Assembly (NCBI RefSeq): GCF_003265705.1
Contig: NW_020312894.1
Coordinates: 7,162,223-7,226,222, forward strand
Direction: 5' to 3'
Source: Callorhinus ursinus
Lineage: Eukaryota; Chordata; Mammalia; Carnivora; Otariidae
Length of the DNA: 64,000 nt
The notes beneath the pieces are model-generated. The model was not told the DNA's origin, did no database searches, and saw only the letters and a program-made list of their open reading frames with translations. A program made the position numbers and the translations under genes. Of this stretch, positions 21,236 to 32,439 are shown piece after piece; position 1 is the first letter of the stretch, and each line of letters opens with the position of its first letter.

Positions 21236-21430
21236 GGGGCACCTGGGTGGCTCAGTTGGTTAAGCGACTGCCTTCGGCTCAGGTCATGATCCCGGGGTCC
21301 TGGGATCGAGCCCCACATCAGGCTCCCTGCTCAGTGGGGAGCCTGCTTCTCCCTCTCCTGCTCCCCCTGCTTGTGTGCTCACTCTCTCCTTCTCTCTCTC
21401 TCAAATAAATAAATAAAATCTTTAAGAAAA
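21236..21430 (+). mobile_element. Can-SINE, full length
   Basis: Typical arctoid head and body (ctgccttcggctcaggtcatgatcccggggtcctgggatcgagcccc) with a 'tcctgctccccctgcttgtgtgctcactctc' pyrimidine block and aataaataaataaaatcttt tail. The flanks aagaaatccctaccttg and aagaaattcgtgcctta are a diverged target-site duplication. It lies only about 190 bp from the preceding SINE. Confidence 0.95.
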
Positions 21431-21449
21431 ATAAAGAAATTCGTGCCTT

Positions 21450-24085
21450 AAGGGGAACGCTGAGCTACATAACTTAAGTGATCCCTCCCTCCCTGCTTGA
21501 TTTTAAGACTCTAAGATTGACAGACATAAAAATATTTGTTGAAAGTTTGTTTAAACTGTTATAGCCAACATTCGTTAATGAAAAGCAAAACAGATACAAT
21601 CTTTCTTCAGAGAGATTGTCTATCTTTTCATTTTTTAACTTTTTTGTCTCTACAGTTTACGTTTCCAGAAAGTTCCCCTCACCCAATTCCCACTTCCCTG
21701 ATGAATATTCCTTGACATATTCACAAACACAAATGGCGGCAAAGAGTATTATTTCCCTAAATAAAGCTAAGTTGTGGGCATTGCATATTCTCATGGCCTT
21801 CCAAGTTTAGAGTGTACCGGACAGTCTCTGATGCCGGAGGTATACAGAATATAAAGGAGCGTAGGGTCACATCATCTACTTGGTGCTGAAGGGTAACATT
21901 TTTACCTGTCAGTCTCCTCCAGGCCATTGATAACCATCCAAAATCTGACGTCATAAATAATTTGATTCCTCCTGTTTTCCCAGGGAACCGTAAACTGTAG
22001 TTACTTGGTAGCATGTGCAATCATTTTCATAGAAGGTGGGCAGTAAAAATTTCCGCTACACATTTCCTACCTGTTATTTCAACGTGCTTAAATGTTTGGG
22101 AGTCAGGCATTACATAAGACCAAGGGAGAAATTATTCAAAGCCCAAATTTCTTGGTCTGACTTCCAGTTTGTGATCATACCTAACAGCAAAAGGTGACAA
22201 TTCACATGGTAGAAAAAGAGCATGGTTTGCTCCTAAACACTTACCTACATCCATCTTCTACCCAAATTTCTTGGCCTAACCCACCAAAATGATCAGGGTT
22301 GTAGCTGGTATCCATTGCTGGGGTTTTCTCTTTGTATAGTTTAAATAATGGTCTTTCATTTTTGCTGGATGTCCTTTTGGCAACATAACCAGGAAGTAAA
22401 CAGTCCTCAGTCAGCTTCCCGTGAAAGTCTTCTTTCCAGAACAGGGCCCCCCTGCTGGGACCCCCCAGAGTCTCAGGAGAATGGCGTTGTTTCTCAGCAT
22501 CTGACAAATAGGGCCAAAATGATAGATCTCTTGGCTTAAGGACATCTTACATATTTATGGAATGACATCTTTCTCCATCAAGATTCATGATCTAGATTTT
22601 CAGCTACCAAGAGGGACCTGAGCCATTGTCCTAGCAAGCATCACATTAATGTGGCCTTTTCGTTGTTCAGATTCACGGAGTGAACCAAAGTCAGAGGCAA
22701 TGCGAAAATGCAGTTAGAAGACAACCTCCCTCACAACTAAATCTTCCTCTTTCAGATTTCAAAGACAGCACAGCAGAGAACCTATTTCATCTACAAAACC
22801 TTAACACGAGTCAGGGAAAGTTTTGTAAACAGCATTTCAACTTATGATCCGATACGTTTCTTGAAGCCTGAATTTTAATTAGTATTCTTCTAATCATTTA
22901 GCAAACTCTTTCAAAAAGGTCAGTTGGCAACTGTGTGACATGTTACAACTGTGAATTTTTAAAACCTTATTTCCACATTAGTTTGAGAGCTAAAAAATGA
23001 AACTTGGAGGTTAAAGTAAAATGGTTGATATATAAGAATTCTATGATAAACCTTAATTGTGCAGTTAGGTGCCTTATAGGACAGCCCATGTCGTGTATAT
23101 AACAAACCGTATCTCTTGCATGAAAGTTGGCTCTTAGTATGATCTCAGGATTTGTGTCATGAGATGACTATTTTTAATGCAAATAACAGCCTACACACAA
23201 CTGTTGAGTTGCAGAGCCTGGGAGACTTACTAAGTCTGTTATTAGCAATTCCCGGAAATTGATTACCTGAAGAACAGTCAGATCTTTACTACATTGTGGC
23301 AGAGATGATAAACACAACTGTTAGTTGTCAGGGTGATTTTTTTTCCTCTAAAAAAACATTTATTAAAATTGCTGGAAATCATGCTGGTTAAAACAGGAGT
23401 TTGCAATTTTCCAAGTACTTTATGCATCTTGAAGGAGAATTCATTATAACAGCAGAGCACTGGGCCGACTCCATTTGCGTGAAACAATGGCCTCTTTGGA
23501 ACTGCTGGATGTGTAACAAAATGAATGTACACTGCCCTCACAGAGATAAAAATATTGATCTTAGGAGCATCACAGCCTAAAGACTACAGGTTATTGGAAA
23601 ATAATGAAATCTCTTCTTTCTGTTCCAGCATCTTAACGCCCCTGATTATCACGGCGGTACTTAATTATCCGGTGAGCACATCTTCAGTAATGGGCAGAGT
23701 TCTAAAGAGAAACAATCAAAAATTTCTGGTTTGATTTTTTGCTTGTTGTTTTTTCCCCTGAGAGGTTAAAATTAAGTGCCTTCCTCCCTCCTGTAATATA
23801 TTCTTGAATCAGGACTGTCAAGAAAACATGATGCTGGAGGTCAAGAAAAACCTTAGTAAATTCAAGCCACCTGAATAATTGAATTTAAAATGTTCTTCCT
23901 TCCAAATTAACCAGACACCGTCTTGGTCACTAAAACAATTCCCACTTCCCTGCTAGTTTCCTGGACCCATCATGGTGTAATGAATTCTTTATCTTGAATT
24001 GACTCTTCTTAGCCTAATTCCACTGGATTTGAAAAACAAAAACAACAGCAAGACCGATTTCCTCTTTACAAAAGTTTCCTATAAA
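21450..24085. other. Long repeat-poor unique block
   Basis: About 2.6 kb in which I recognise no transposon. It is AT-rich with several segments that look constrained in composition (for example 22.85-23.1 kb, ttttaattagtattcttctaatcatttagc). No frame over 88 codons and no splice-bounded exon is evident. Confidence 0.5.
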
Positions 24086-24089
24086 ATAT

Positions 24090-25170
24090 AAAGGCTATAG
24101 AGGTACTGGTAGGTTAAAAGTAAAAGGATAGAAACAATAAGCCATAATCTTTACTAGAGGCGTAAATTAGAGGAAAACTGCAGTGGTCCTATTAATATCA
24201 GACATAGGATTAAAGGCAAGGAGAACTACAAGAGATAACGAGAGAGATTTTTAGTGATAAAAGTGTCCACTAATCAGAAAGACAACAATTCTAAATGTGC
24301 TTGTACCCAATTGCAGAGCATAGAAACACATTAAAAAATAAATTGCCTAGCAATATTATTAAGGGAGAAGTTGGGGATAAAAAGCATAGTTAATGATTTT
24401 AACATTCCACTCTCAGTAATTGATGGACCAACAGACAAAAGTCCAACAAATAGAGAATACACAAGAGACAAACCTGGAATATTCAAGGAAGTCCCCTAAA
24501 CCAAAAGTAAAGGACAGCCCCAGTAGAAAAATGGGGATGGGGAATACGAACGAGCAACTTACAGAAGAGGAAGCTCCAAAACCTAGCAGGCAAATTAAAA
24601 GACACTCAAATGTGTTAGTAATCAGGGAGTAACAATTAAACCGTGAAGAGATACACTTCACATCTATAAGACTGGCAAAAATTTAGGAAGTGGGATGACT
24701 CCAAGCGTTGGAAGGGATGTGGAGATGTGAAATTTTCATGAACTACCAGTAAAAATGTAAAAAGTTACAGCCATTCTGAGAACAATTTTGGCTCTTTTTA
24801 GTCAAAGAAGTATCGTAGGCCCTATGATCCTGCAATCTCACCCTGGATACGCAGTCCCAAGAAATTCCCCAGCAGATCCAAAGAGGGACATATACAAGTG
24901 TGTTCCCAAAAAGAACATATACAAGCACAGAGTTATCAGTAGCAATGGGCGGGTGGCAGGGGCGGGGTGGGGGGCGTGGATGGTGTACTAGGTGTGTGGT
25001 GATTACACTCCGCCGAATGTTTACTGCAGAGGGAAGCAAGGACACGGGCCTTTAGCAATGCGGATGGATCTTCATCTTAGTGCTCAGTGAAGAAAGTAAG
25101 AAACAGAATGAGATACATAACCAAATACCATTTATGTAAAATATAAATGCACGCACACAAACAGCACTGC
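24090..25170 (+). mobile_element. L1 LINE, sense, internally deleted
   Basis: The left part is early ORF2 (endonuclease side: 'ctattaatatcagacataggattaaaggcaaggagaactacaagagata', 'gattttaacattccactctcagtaattgatgga'). From about 24.5 kb it jumps to the late ORF2/3' side ('agtagaaaaatggggatggggaatacgaacgagcaacttacagaagaggaa', 'tagtaatcagggagtaacaattaaaccg', 'ctggcaaaaattt...gttggaagggatgtgg'). The reverse transcriptase centre is missing. Broken throughout. Confidence 0.75.
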
Positions 25171-25333
25171 TCATTTTGGAAAAACCCTGACAAACAAAAA
25201 CAAACTCATTGAATTAGGATTGCTCTCTATGGCGGGGAGAGGAATAATAATGGAGATTTGGGTAAAAGGAAATAAAGATGAAAAAGCAGGAGCGAGGAAG
25301 AAAAAAAGGGAAAGCAGAAGGCATGAAAGCATC

Positions 25334-25335
<2 letters not shown>

Positions 25336-25370
<35 letters not shown>
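25336..25370 (+). repeat. (AC)17 microsatellite
   Basis: Uninterrupted AC units between atcct and acatttag, next to the L1 3' end. Confidence 0.97.
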
Positions 25371-25371
<1 letters not shown>

Positions 25372-25399
25372 CATTTAGACACCACATGCATTCGTAGTC

Positions 25400-25740
25400 A
25401 GAAGGGAATAATCAATGATGGTAAATCCACTAAATAGATTATTAAGATTGTGTAGGAACTTTGTCAATGCTTACAATATCATGCTTAATTTAAAAAAAAC
25501 AAGATACACATTTTATCACATAAGAATATGACCTTTTTTTTTTTAAAAGAAAGTGTTTACATACATATACACATAGGAAAAAAGATCAGAAGGGGAAGAA
25601 TTAAAATGCTAAAAGCAGTAGTATTAGGATGGTTTCATTATGGATCCTTGTTTTTGTTTTTCTATTTACTTGGTTACATTTACATTTCTATATATTTATT
25701 TTCATGGGCTCTGTTTCATAATTTCTTTGTATTCTATATT
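25400..25740 (+). mobile_element. Old L1 3' UTR fragment, sense
   Basis: 'cttacaatatcatgcttaatttaaaaaaaacaag...agtgtttacatacatatacacataggaaaaaagatcagaagggg' resembles the same L1M 3' UTR type as 3318-3618. It may be the continuation of the preceding L1. Confidence 0.55.
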
Positions 25741-25759
25741 CTCATTTCTCTTTGTCTCG

Positions 25760-27010
25760 GATAGAATATTGACCCCTTATAAATAAATACAGAAAAAGAA
25801 CACATTTTTACCTGAAATTAAAGTGTATCTAGATATTTCCCAGATCTCCAGACTGAAAAGTTGGTCAGTTTGAGCCCCACCTTCGGTACCTAAGCATGGC
25901 TTACCTGTGTCTCAGTGACCCCAATAGCGAAAGCTGTGTGTGGGTTCTCCTGCTCACGTGGGTGAACGAATATCTTTGGACTACTCTGGGATCTGGGATC
26001 GTGCTAACAGGGACCTATGGGTTATACCTCGAAATAAATTCCGTTAAAAATTGGAAGCTGCCCATGGTGACTTGTGGTCACTCATAAACGGACTTTTACT
26101 GTGTTCTCAAGGCTGGGCTGGTGTGGAGGGGGAGTGCCGATTGTTTTCCTTCTTCTTTTCTCTTTTAAATGTTTATGGTGATTTTCTTCCTATTTTCATA
26201 TGGACGTTGTCAGTCTAGATACTTATTTTGAGAAATTGTGCTGTGATGTCTTTGTTTTCATTCTTCACTGTTGGGAATCCTAAAAGCACGGAAGAACAAT
26301 TTCAATGGGAGAAGATTAGCCTAGTGTTGAAGGGACAGCGATCAGGGATGACTTCAAAAGAGTCAAATGTTCCGATTTTGTTTAGACCCACAGCCAGGAC
26401 CACGTTGTCGCCTTCTAGTTTAAATTCCAATGGTTATTTGCAGAGATGTATAAAGTATGGATTATGAATGAAGACAAAACCGTGGAATTGAATCTGCCAA
26501 GGGACCCTTCCACAGAAGCTCTGCAGAGCTGCAGACACCAACTTTAGCCCGGCAAAGGAATCCCCAGAGAAAGGAAATAAATCTCAAATATTGTCCGTAG
26601 ATGTGCAGTAATCAGAAACCACCCATATAATACAGGACTGTTCCGTTTTTTTTCTCTCCCCTCCTAATTTTTTCTGATGTCTCTTTCTACTCTATTCTCC
26701 CTTGCTCCTATCTCTTAAGACACATAATGAAAGGACGTCTCTGCGTCTTATCAGACATCTGTGGTTTTCTTTTCCCTCCATAACTGTCAGAAAAAAGAAA
26801 GTGGATAGTAGTTATCTGCAAAGTATCCTGTATTTCACCTTTATTATCTGTATGCTACGCTATCCTAGATCTAACCCCTTGACAGTAATAAAGAGAAAAT
26901 CTTTTTAAGAAATTGATCTACCATTGCTGCCTATTCTTCATGAGAGGATGTGATCCTTTCATTTATTACAGAATAATCATCCCGAAGCCGAAGAGTGTGA
27001 TGTAATATGC
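25760..27010. other. Unique sequence, no gene recognised
   Basis: About 1.25 kb without a named repeat or a supported gene. Confidence 0.5.
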
Positions 27011-27014
27011 TTAA

Positions 27015-27194
27015 AAGCATGCTGTGAGCCATCCGTCAGGTAGCATGACGGCGAAGTCCGCGGCCAAGCTTCGGTTGTCCCGCACAGATAGTGGCCAGGT
27101 CAGTTTAGGTCCTGGCCACGCCGAGAACCACAGCAGCGTGGTACATTTAGACAGGGCGCTCCGGGGGGAGATGCAGGAAATTGCCGTCCCTTAA
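27015..27194 (+). other. CpG-rich pocket with a short open frame
   Basis: About 13 CpG in 162 bp (27033-27194), in otherwise AT-rich flanks. An ATG at 27045 opens a 49-codon frame to TAA at 27192-27194 (starts MTAKSAAKLR, ends GEMQEIAVP); the frame is open upstream to a stop at 27012. It also holds a perfect 9-bp inverted repeat gtggccagg/cctggccac (27091-27099 and 27111-27119). I recognise no protein family. It could be a decayed exon, a CpG-rich regulatory patch or chance; I do not call it a gene. Confidence 0.3.
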
Positions 27195-27479
27195 TTCACC
27201 TTTACATGGTTGTTTTAATGAGATTGCTTTGGAACTTGAAGCTTCTGCAGATCCTCTGGAAGAACTACTTGTGAAAAGAAGAAAAATCCTAAAATAGAAG
27301 AATCATTATGGAGTGCTTGCCCTGGCAAATACCAGAACCAATAATGCTGGTTTCTGGAACAGTGTGTATCCTGGCACAGCAACAGACAAGTGAAATAGCA
27401 CAGAGTGCACACAAGCAAACCTGAGCTTAGAGAAGAAATAGCATTTAGGGACGATGCCCACAATCAATGAGTGAGAGAT

Positions 27480-28330
27480 GAATTATTTAATAAGCGGATA
27501 TGGATATGGAAAAACATACCAACTGTGTGTAGCCCCACCTTAGTCCCTCTGCCTAAATAAATTATAGCTGGATCAAAGGGTTCAATGTAAAATTGTAATT
27601 GTCACTCTAAAACTGTTAGAATAAAACAGTGGGGAAGATTGTTATGCTCTTGCAATAGAAACTTCCCCTATATATGGGGCGCCTGGGTGGCTCAGTCGGC
27701 TAAGCATCTGCCTTCAGCTCAGGTCGTGATTCCAGGGTCCTGGGATTGAGCCTCACATTGGGCTCCCTGCTCCGCGGGGAGTCTGCTTCTCCCTCTCCCT
27801 CTGCCGTTCCCCCTGCTTGTGCTCTCTCTCTCTCTGTCAAACAAATAAATAAAATCTTAAAAAAAAAAAAAAAAAAGAAACTTCCCCTATATAAACACCC
27901 AGGCCAGAAAACTTTAGAGATAAGATAAAATATTTTATGATATGAAAACATTTAAATGTCTTCATGTCAAAAGATACCATCACGATTAAAAACACACTAG
28001 AAGCTGAGAAAATATTTGCAGGATACATGGCAAAGGGTTAACATCGTTAATTTGCAAATACAACGATGTCACACATGGAATACCAAAAAGAAAAATGGGC
28101 ACAGAACTTGAACACGTTATTGACCAAAGTACACGTGGTGTTTAAACGTGTAAAAACTTCAGCTCACTAACACTTGAAGAAATGAAAATTAAAACTACTA
28201 TAAAATCTCATTTTTCTGTATCAAGTTGGCAGAGATCGAAAAGAGTGATAAGACATAGTGTAAGCCTAAGTTTAGGGTAACAGGTGCTTTCATATTCAGT
28301 TGAGAGAATAAATTGTTAAAACCTGTAGCA
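27480..28330 (+). mobile_element. Old L1 LINE ORF2 C-terminal region, sense, split by a SINE
   Basis: Left part 'taataagcggatatggatatggaaaaacat...ataaattatagctggatcaaagg'; right part 'tgtcaaaagataccatcacg...aaaatatttgcaggatacatggc...gaaaaatgggcacagaacttgaacacg' and 'atgaaaattaaaactactataaaatctca'. These are the late ORF2/3' region of an old L1ME-like element. Reading frame destroyed. Confidence 0.75.
27676..27875 (+). mobile_element. Can-SINE, full length, young-looking
   Basis: Complete from ggggcgcctgggtggctcag to an 18-A tail. A perfect 18-bp target-site duplication agaaacttcccctatata lies at 27657-27674 and 27876-27893. It splits the old L1, so it inserted after it. Confidence 0.98.
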
Positions 28331-28566
28331 GGTAAATCTGGTGGTAACTCTCAGATTGTGGTAATAGTAATAATAACCAGCACTCTTGTCTTTTATTGAC
28401 TTTAATGGGCCTTGCTGCTAGTGTTTTATTATTAAGCAGAAATTGGCTATTGTTTTGTGTAACATAATTTACACACATACCATATGCACACATAAAATTA
28501 TATCTAGAAGTATCTGTTTATTTCTGTTTAACCATGGGCTTTCTAAAAATAAGGAGCAGATATTCT

Positions 28567-28688
28567 GGGGCGTCTGTCTGGCTCAGTCAGTAGAGCATGT
28601 GACTCTTGATCTTGAGGTTCTAAGTTCGAGCCCCACATTGGGTGTAGAGATCACTTAACAAAAGAATCTTTAAAAAAATAAATAAATA
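28567..28688 (+). mobile_element. Short Can-SINE variant lacking the CT-rich domain
   Basis: About 120 bp: head ggggcgtctgtctggctcagtcagtagagcatgtgactc, B-box region gttcgagccccac, then directly attgggtgtagagatcactt and aaaaaataaataaataaaa. The pyrimidine-rich segment of the other copies is absent, which is a known short tRNA-SINE layout in carnivores. Flanks gagcagatatt and gagtagatatt give a target-site duplication with one change. Confidence 0.88.
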
Positions 28689-29505
28689 AAAATGAGTAGA
28701 TATTGAAACTTATTAAATAAGTTTTTGATATCTATTGATAATATTTAATGGAATATGTTAGTAGATTTCTTACTATTAAATCATCTTTACTCTTCTATTA
28801 AGAACTCCTCTCGGTCTTGGTATACCTCTTGGTATAATTCCTTTAATATCCCATAGACTCTATATATTCAATAGAGGATTCTAATTTTTACCCGGGTTTT
28901 GAGTGAGGTTGTCCTGCTATTTTTCTGACAATACGTTCGTTGGTTTGGTGCATGCTCTATTTTACAAATTTGGGCATTCAAACAAGATTTTAGAGGCTTT
29001 CCTTATTTGTCTGTGCTCTCCAAGAGCTAACAAAGCGTAGGAATTATCTGTTCCTTGAAGGTTTCAATGAACTGGCCATGAAACCCTCAGGGTAATACCT
29101 TTACACACTGACTTCTTAACTTCCTCCAGCCCATTCCTGGTTATTAGCCCACTTAAATTGCCTAGGTATCTTTCAGTTGATTATGATCTTATTTTCCTTG
29201 AAAATTATCTACCTCATCCTTGTGTTTAAGTTGATTAATATAGAATTAAGCAAAATACTGTCTTAGCATCCTTCAAATTTGATCAACATCTATACTTAGT
29301 TTCTCTGTGTGAATCCGAGTTTTGTGTATTTGGGCTTTCCCAGATCCTGACTAAGCTAGTTAGTAAACTAATACAAGACATTAATTATCCCCCAACTTCC
29401 CAAAGAACTCTCTTGTATTTCTTAGTTAAACCATTTTCTAATTTATTAATATGTAATTTTATGTCTCTTTTTACTTCTATTTTCTTAAAATTTGTGAACT
29501 CTCTT

Positions 29506-29508
<3 letters not shown>

Positions 29509-29552
<44 letters not shown>

Positions 29553-29695
29553 TGAGAGGGAGAGAATCTTAAGCAGGCTCCATGCATGTGCAGTGCATAA
29601 CCCAGCTTGGGACTTGATCACATAACCCTGAGATCATGACCTGAGCAGAAATCAAGAGTGGAACGCTTAATCTACTGAGCCATCCAGGCGCCCCA
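29509..29695 (-). mobile_element. Can-SINE, antisense, with expanded (TTTA)n tail
   Basis: The tail has become about eleven TTTA units (to 29552). The body is diverged (gcaggctccatgcatgtgcagtgcataacccagc) and the head complement tgagccatccaggcgcccc is intact. Target-site duplication gtgaactctctttta (29494-29508) and gtgagctctctttta (29696-29710), one mismatch. Confidence 0.95.
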
Positions 29696-29897
29696 GTGAG
29701 CTCTCTTTTAAAACAGATGTTAATTTTTAAAGCAGTTTTAGGTTCACAGGAAAATGGAGCAGAAAGTAGACTCTTTCTTATTATCTGAATTGAATACTTG
29801 AGTTACATATTTTTCCTTTTTATTTAATAAAGTACTACCTAGAAAATGCCCATAAAGTCCAATTTCAGCTATATCTTGTTTTTAAAATTGTATTTTT

Positions 29898-30216
29898 TTA
29901 TTTGAATTCAATTAATTAACATATAATGTATTATTTGTTTCAGGGGTACAGGTCTGTGAGTCATCAGTCTTATATAATACCCAGGGCTCTTTACAACACA
30001 TACCTTCCCCAACGTCCATCACCCAGTTACCCCATCCCCCCTCTTCCCTCCAGCAACCCTGTTTGTTTCCTATGATTAAGAGTCTCTTATGGTTTGTCTC
30101 CCTCTCTGGTTTCATCTTGTTTCATTTTTTCCTCTCTTCCCCTTTGATCTTCTGCCTTATTTCTTAAATTCCACACATCAGTGAGATCATATGATAATTG
30201 TCTTTCTCTGATTGAC
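29898..30216 (-). mobile_element. Carnivore L1 3' UTR insertion, severely 5'-truncated, young
   Basis: Antisense carnivore-lineage L1 3' UTR: 'taatacccagggctctttacaacacatacc', 'cccatcccccctcttccctccagcaaccctgtttgtttcc', 'gtgagatcatatgataattgtctttctctgattgac'. A perfect 17-bp target-site duplication tttaaaattgtattttt flanks it (29881-29897 and 30217-30233). At about 320 bp it has no ORF. Confidence 0.9.
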
Positions 30217-30759
30217 TTTAAAATTGTATTTTTATTGTCAGTATTTCCTACATATTCTACATATAGTTACAGGTTTTATTTCCTTTTTGATTTAAAAAAA
30301 TGGGCTAAAAGGGAGATTGGTTTGGAGGCTTTTTGAGTTTGTTTCTTTTCCACCTTGTTGTTAGCTCTCAGAATATTCGGCAGAGACCGCAGTACTCGTT
30401 CTTCTTTAGGGAACACATTCAGTTTTTGTCATGGTTCAACTATGGAAATGTGTAAATGTACCACTGGCACTTGAAATGGTAGATGGCATAAAGTTGATAT
30501 ATCGATTAGATCTGCCTTGTTAAATTACATTATTCACATTTCTACATGTTCACTTTTGTTTCCTATTTGGTCCCTAAAGAGTTTTAAAGTCTTCCATTAA
30601 GATTTTATTTCTATTTCTTTTCTCCTGCATTTCTTGAGGTTTTTTTCTTTATATATTTCAATGATAGATTTTATTTAGTTGATAAAGATTATGACAATTT
30701 TATCTTGATTGTGTACTATATCCCTTGTGTTAGTAAAAGCTCTTTACATCGCAAATGAT

Positions 30760-31395
30760 AGGAACCAGACTCAAGCTTGCTTGGATAATACATGCAAGGT
30801 ACTGGTTCCTGTAACTAACAAGGCAAGCTTTAGGTGAGGTTTGATCCAGCAGCCCTATTTGATGCCACCAAGATCTTGGTTTCTCTGCCTCTTTCCATTC
30901 TATCTTTTGGAGTATCTATGTTCTTTTGCAGTCCCATCCCAAAGCTGAAAGTAGGTGATCCCCAGCTCAAGACACATGGCTAATAATGGAAGAAGGATAA
31001 AGTCCTCAAGGGGATTTCCCCTCAAGGGAAACCAGGACAGTGTTGGGGAAATAGGTTCTGGAAAAGCAATCAACAAATGCTCATTCACTACCTTCATAGC
31101 AATTGTCTCATTCAATGCCTCTTTCCTTGAATTCTTCTTTATGTGATATTCATACTGTAATCTGTTTTTCTCATTCTTTTGCCCTATATTTGCCTATCCT
31201 ATATAGTATGTTTCTGTATGTGTATCTATTTACATCCTTTAGAAATGAAACCACATCATTGATTCACCCTTTTAAGTGATATGTCCAAACTACCCCTTTA
31301 TACATCTGCTCTACATGGAAAAGTTAACCTTTCCCATGATAACTTCAACGCTCACTGGTGATCTTTTCAGCCTCGCCATCTGTGGAATGTTTATG
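30760..31395. other. Unique sequence, no gene recognised
   Basis: No named repeat. Frames of up to 71 codons occur on both strands. Confidence 0.45.
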
Positions 31396-31399
31396 CTTG

Positions 31400-32053
31400 T
31401 GATGCCCCTAATTCTGTAACTCCAGGTTCAGAGAAGCCCCAATTACTGTCACAGCTGTCACGGTCCGGGGAGTCCCTGCACCTCTGCCCACTTTCTGTCC
31501 CCGGGACCATGGCACTCAGTGTGGCTGCCCCTGTATTTTCAACCCCTTTTACTATCTCACATCTCCTTTCTCTTGCTTGGTTCCTCGAGGCTAAGTGCCA
31601 CACTCCTGCCTGAGCTCACGAATCCCAGCGTTCTACCCAGAAGGCTGCCAGGGCCCCTGCACACGCTGCAGTTATCCTGCCCATGTCCCCCAGTTTTCGC
31701 CTCTACGAGCCAAAGGAGGCTTCCTTACTACACACAGTGCAGCTCTGCCCACGGGCTTTGTCTCCAGCTGGGGACACAGGACAAGCTAGCCGTTTGAAAA
31801 GGGATCGCCTGGGAGGCGGCGTCACCTGTGCCAGGGAAGTGGTGACAGATACCCAGCTGCCTCAGTGCGCGGTTGGGTTGACTTCCTGCTGGAGGCCCCA
31901 GAGGGATGGAGCCCACCCCAGCGACTAGCTCCATAATTCATCCTTTTTGGTCTTCCTTGTCTTCCCTGTCTCAGCTCCTGGGATCACCTCACAAATAAAC
32001 TACCTTGAATCCTTATCTCAGGATCTGCTTCCAGGGGAACCCAAATCAAGATA
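31400..32053 (+). mobile_element. ERVL-type solo LTR, probable
   Basis: The 3' end is diagnostic: 'cagctcctgggatcacctcacaaataaactaccttgaatccttatctcaggatctgcttccaggggaacccaaatcaagata', including an AATAAA poly-A signal inside the LTR. The left boundary is estimated. The same 3' end recurs at 55625-56002. No internal viral genes are present. Confidence 0.6.
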
Positions 32054-32204
32054 GCCCCCTGAAGAGGTGAAGGGCACTATTTTAACCTTTGCCCTGAAAA
32101 ACTGTGTTTATTTAAATTATTTGACGAATAATGGCACATGTTCCTTTAATTTCCAAGCACAGTCGTCTTACTGATAGTTACAGCTTCTTTTATATAAACT
32201 CAGT

Positions 32205-32330
32205 TAAACACAACAGCATGTGTTGAAAACCTTCTCTGTCCACCCTGCTAAGTGAGCTGCCAACGAAGATGTGAGAATTGAGATGCACTGTGTCTGCCCC
32301 AGAAGCCTTAGAAGGAGAGGGAGAGGGGCC
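32205..32330 (-). mobile_element. Possible MIR/L2 fragment, antisense
   Basis: 'catgtgttgaaaaccttctctgtccaccctgctaag...gcactgtgtctgccccagaagcctta' weakly resembles the antisense L2 3' end. Confidence 0.3.
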
Positions 32331-32439
32331 CCTTACAGACATCTCTGACTCTGAGAGTGTTATTAGTGTTACAGAAAACAGAAAGTGCTTCATGAGAGGT
32401 TTTTTTATCCTTTTCTTTTGAAAAATCTGTTGTTTTTAT

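Larger units (their letters stand above)
28700..30750 (-). mobile_element. Old L1 LINE ORF2 region, antisense, with two later insertions
   Basis: T-rich antisense ORF2 text is recognisable at 28.7-29.5 kb (ttgatatctattgataatatttaatggaatatg, gattttagaggctttcc) and 29.7-29.9 kb, and probably continues at 30.5-30.75 kb (tttgtttcctatttggtccctaaagagttttaaag). A Can-SINE (29509-29695) and a young L1 3' UTR (29898-30216) interrupt it. No coding capacity remains. Confidence 0.6.

Noticed and set aside
29505..29552. (TTTA)n tract as an independent microsatellite or CRISPR-like array
   Set aside because: It is the expanded tail of the antisense Can-SINE. There are no repeat-spacer units anywhere in the window.
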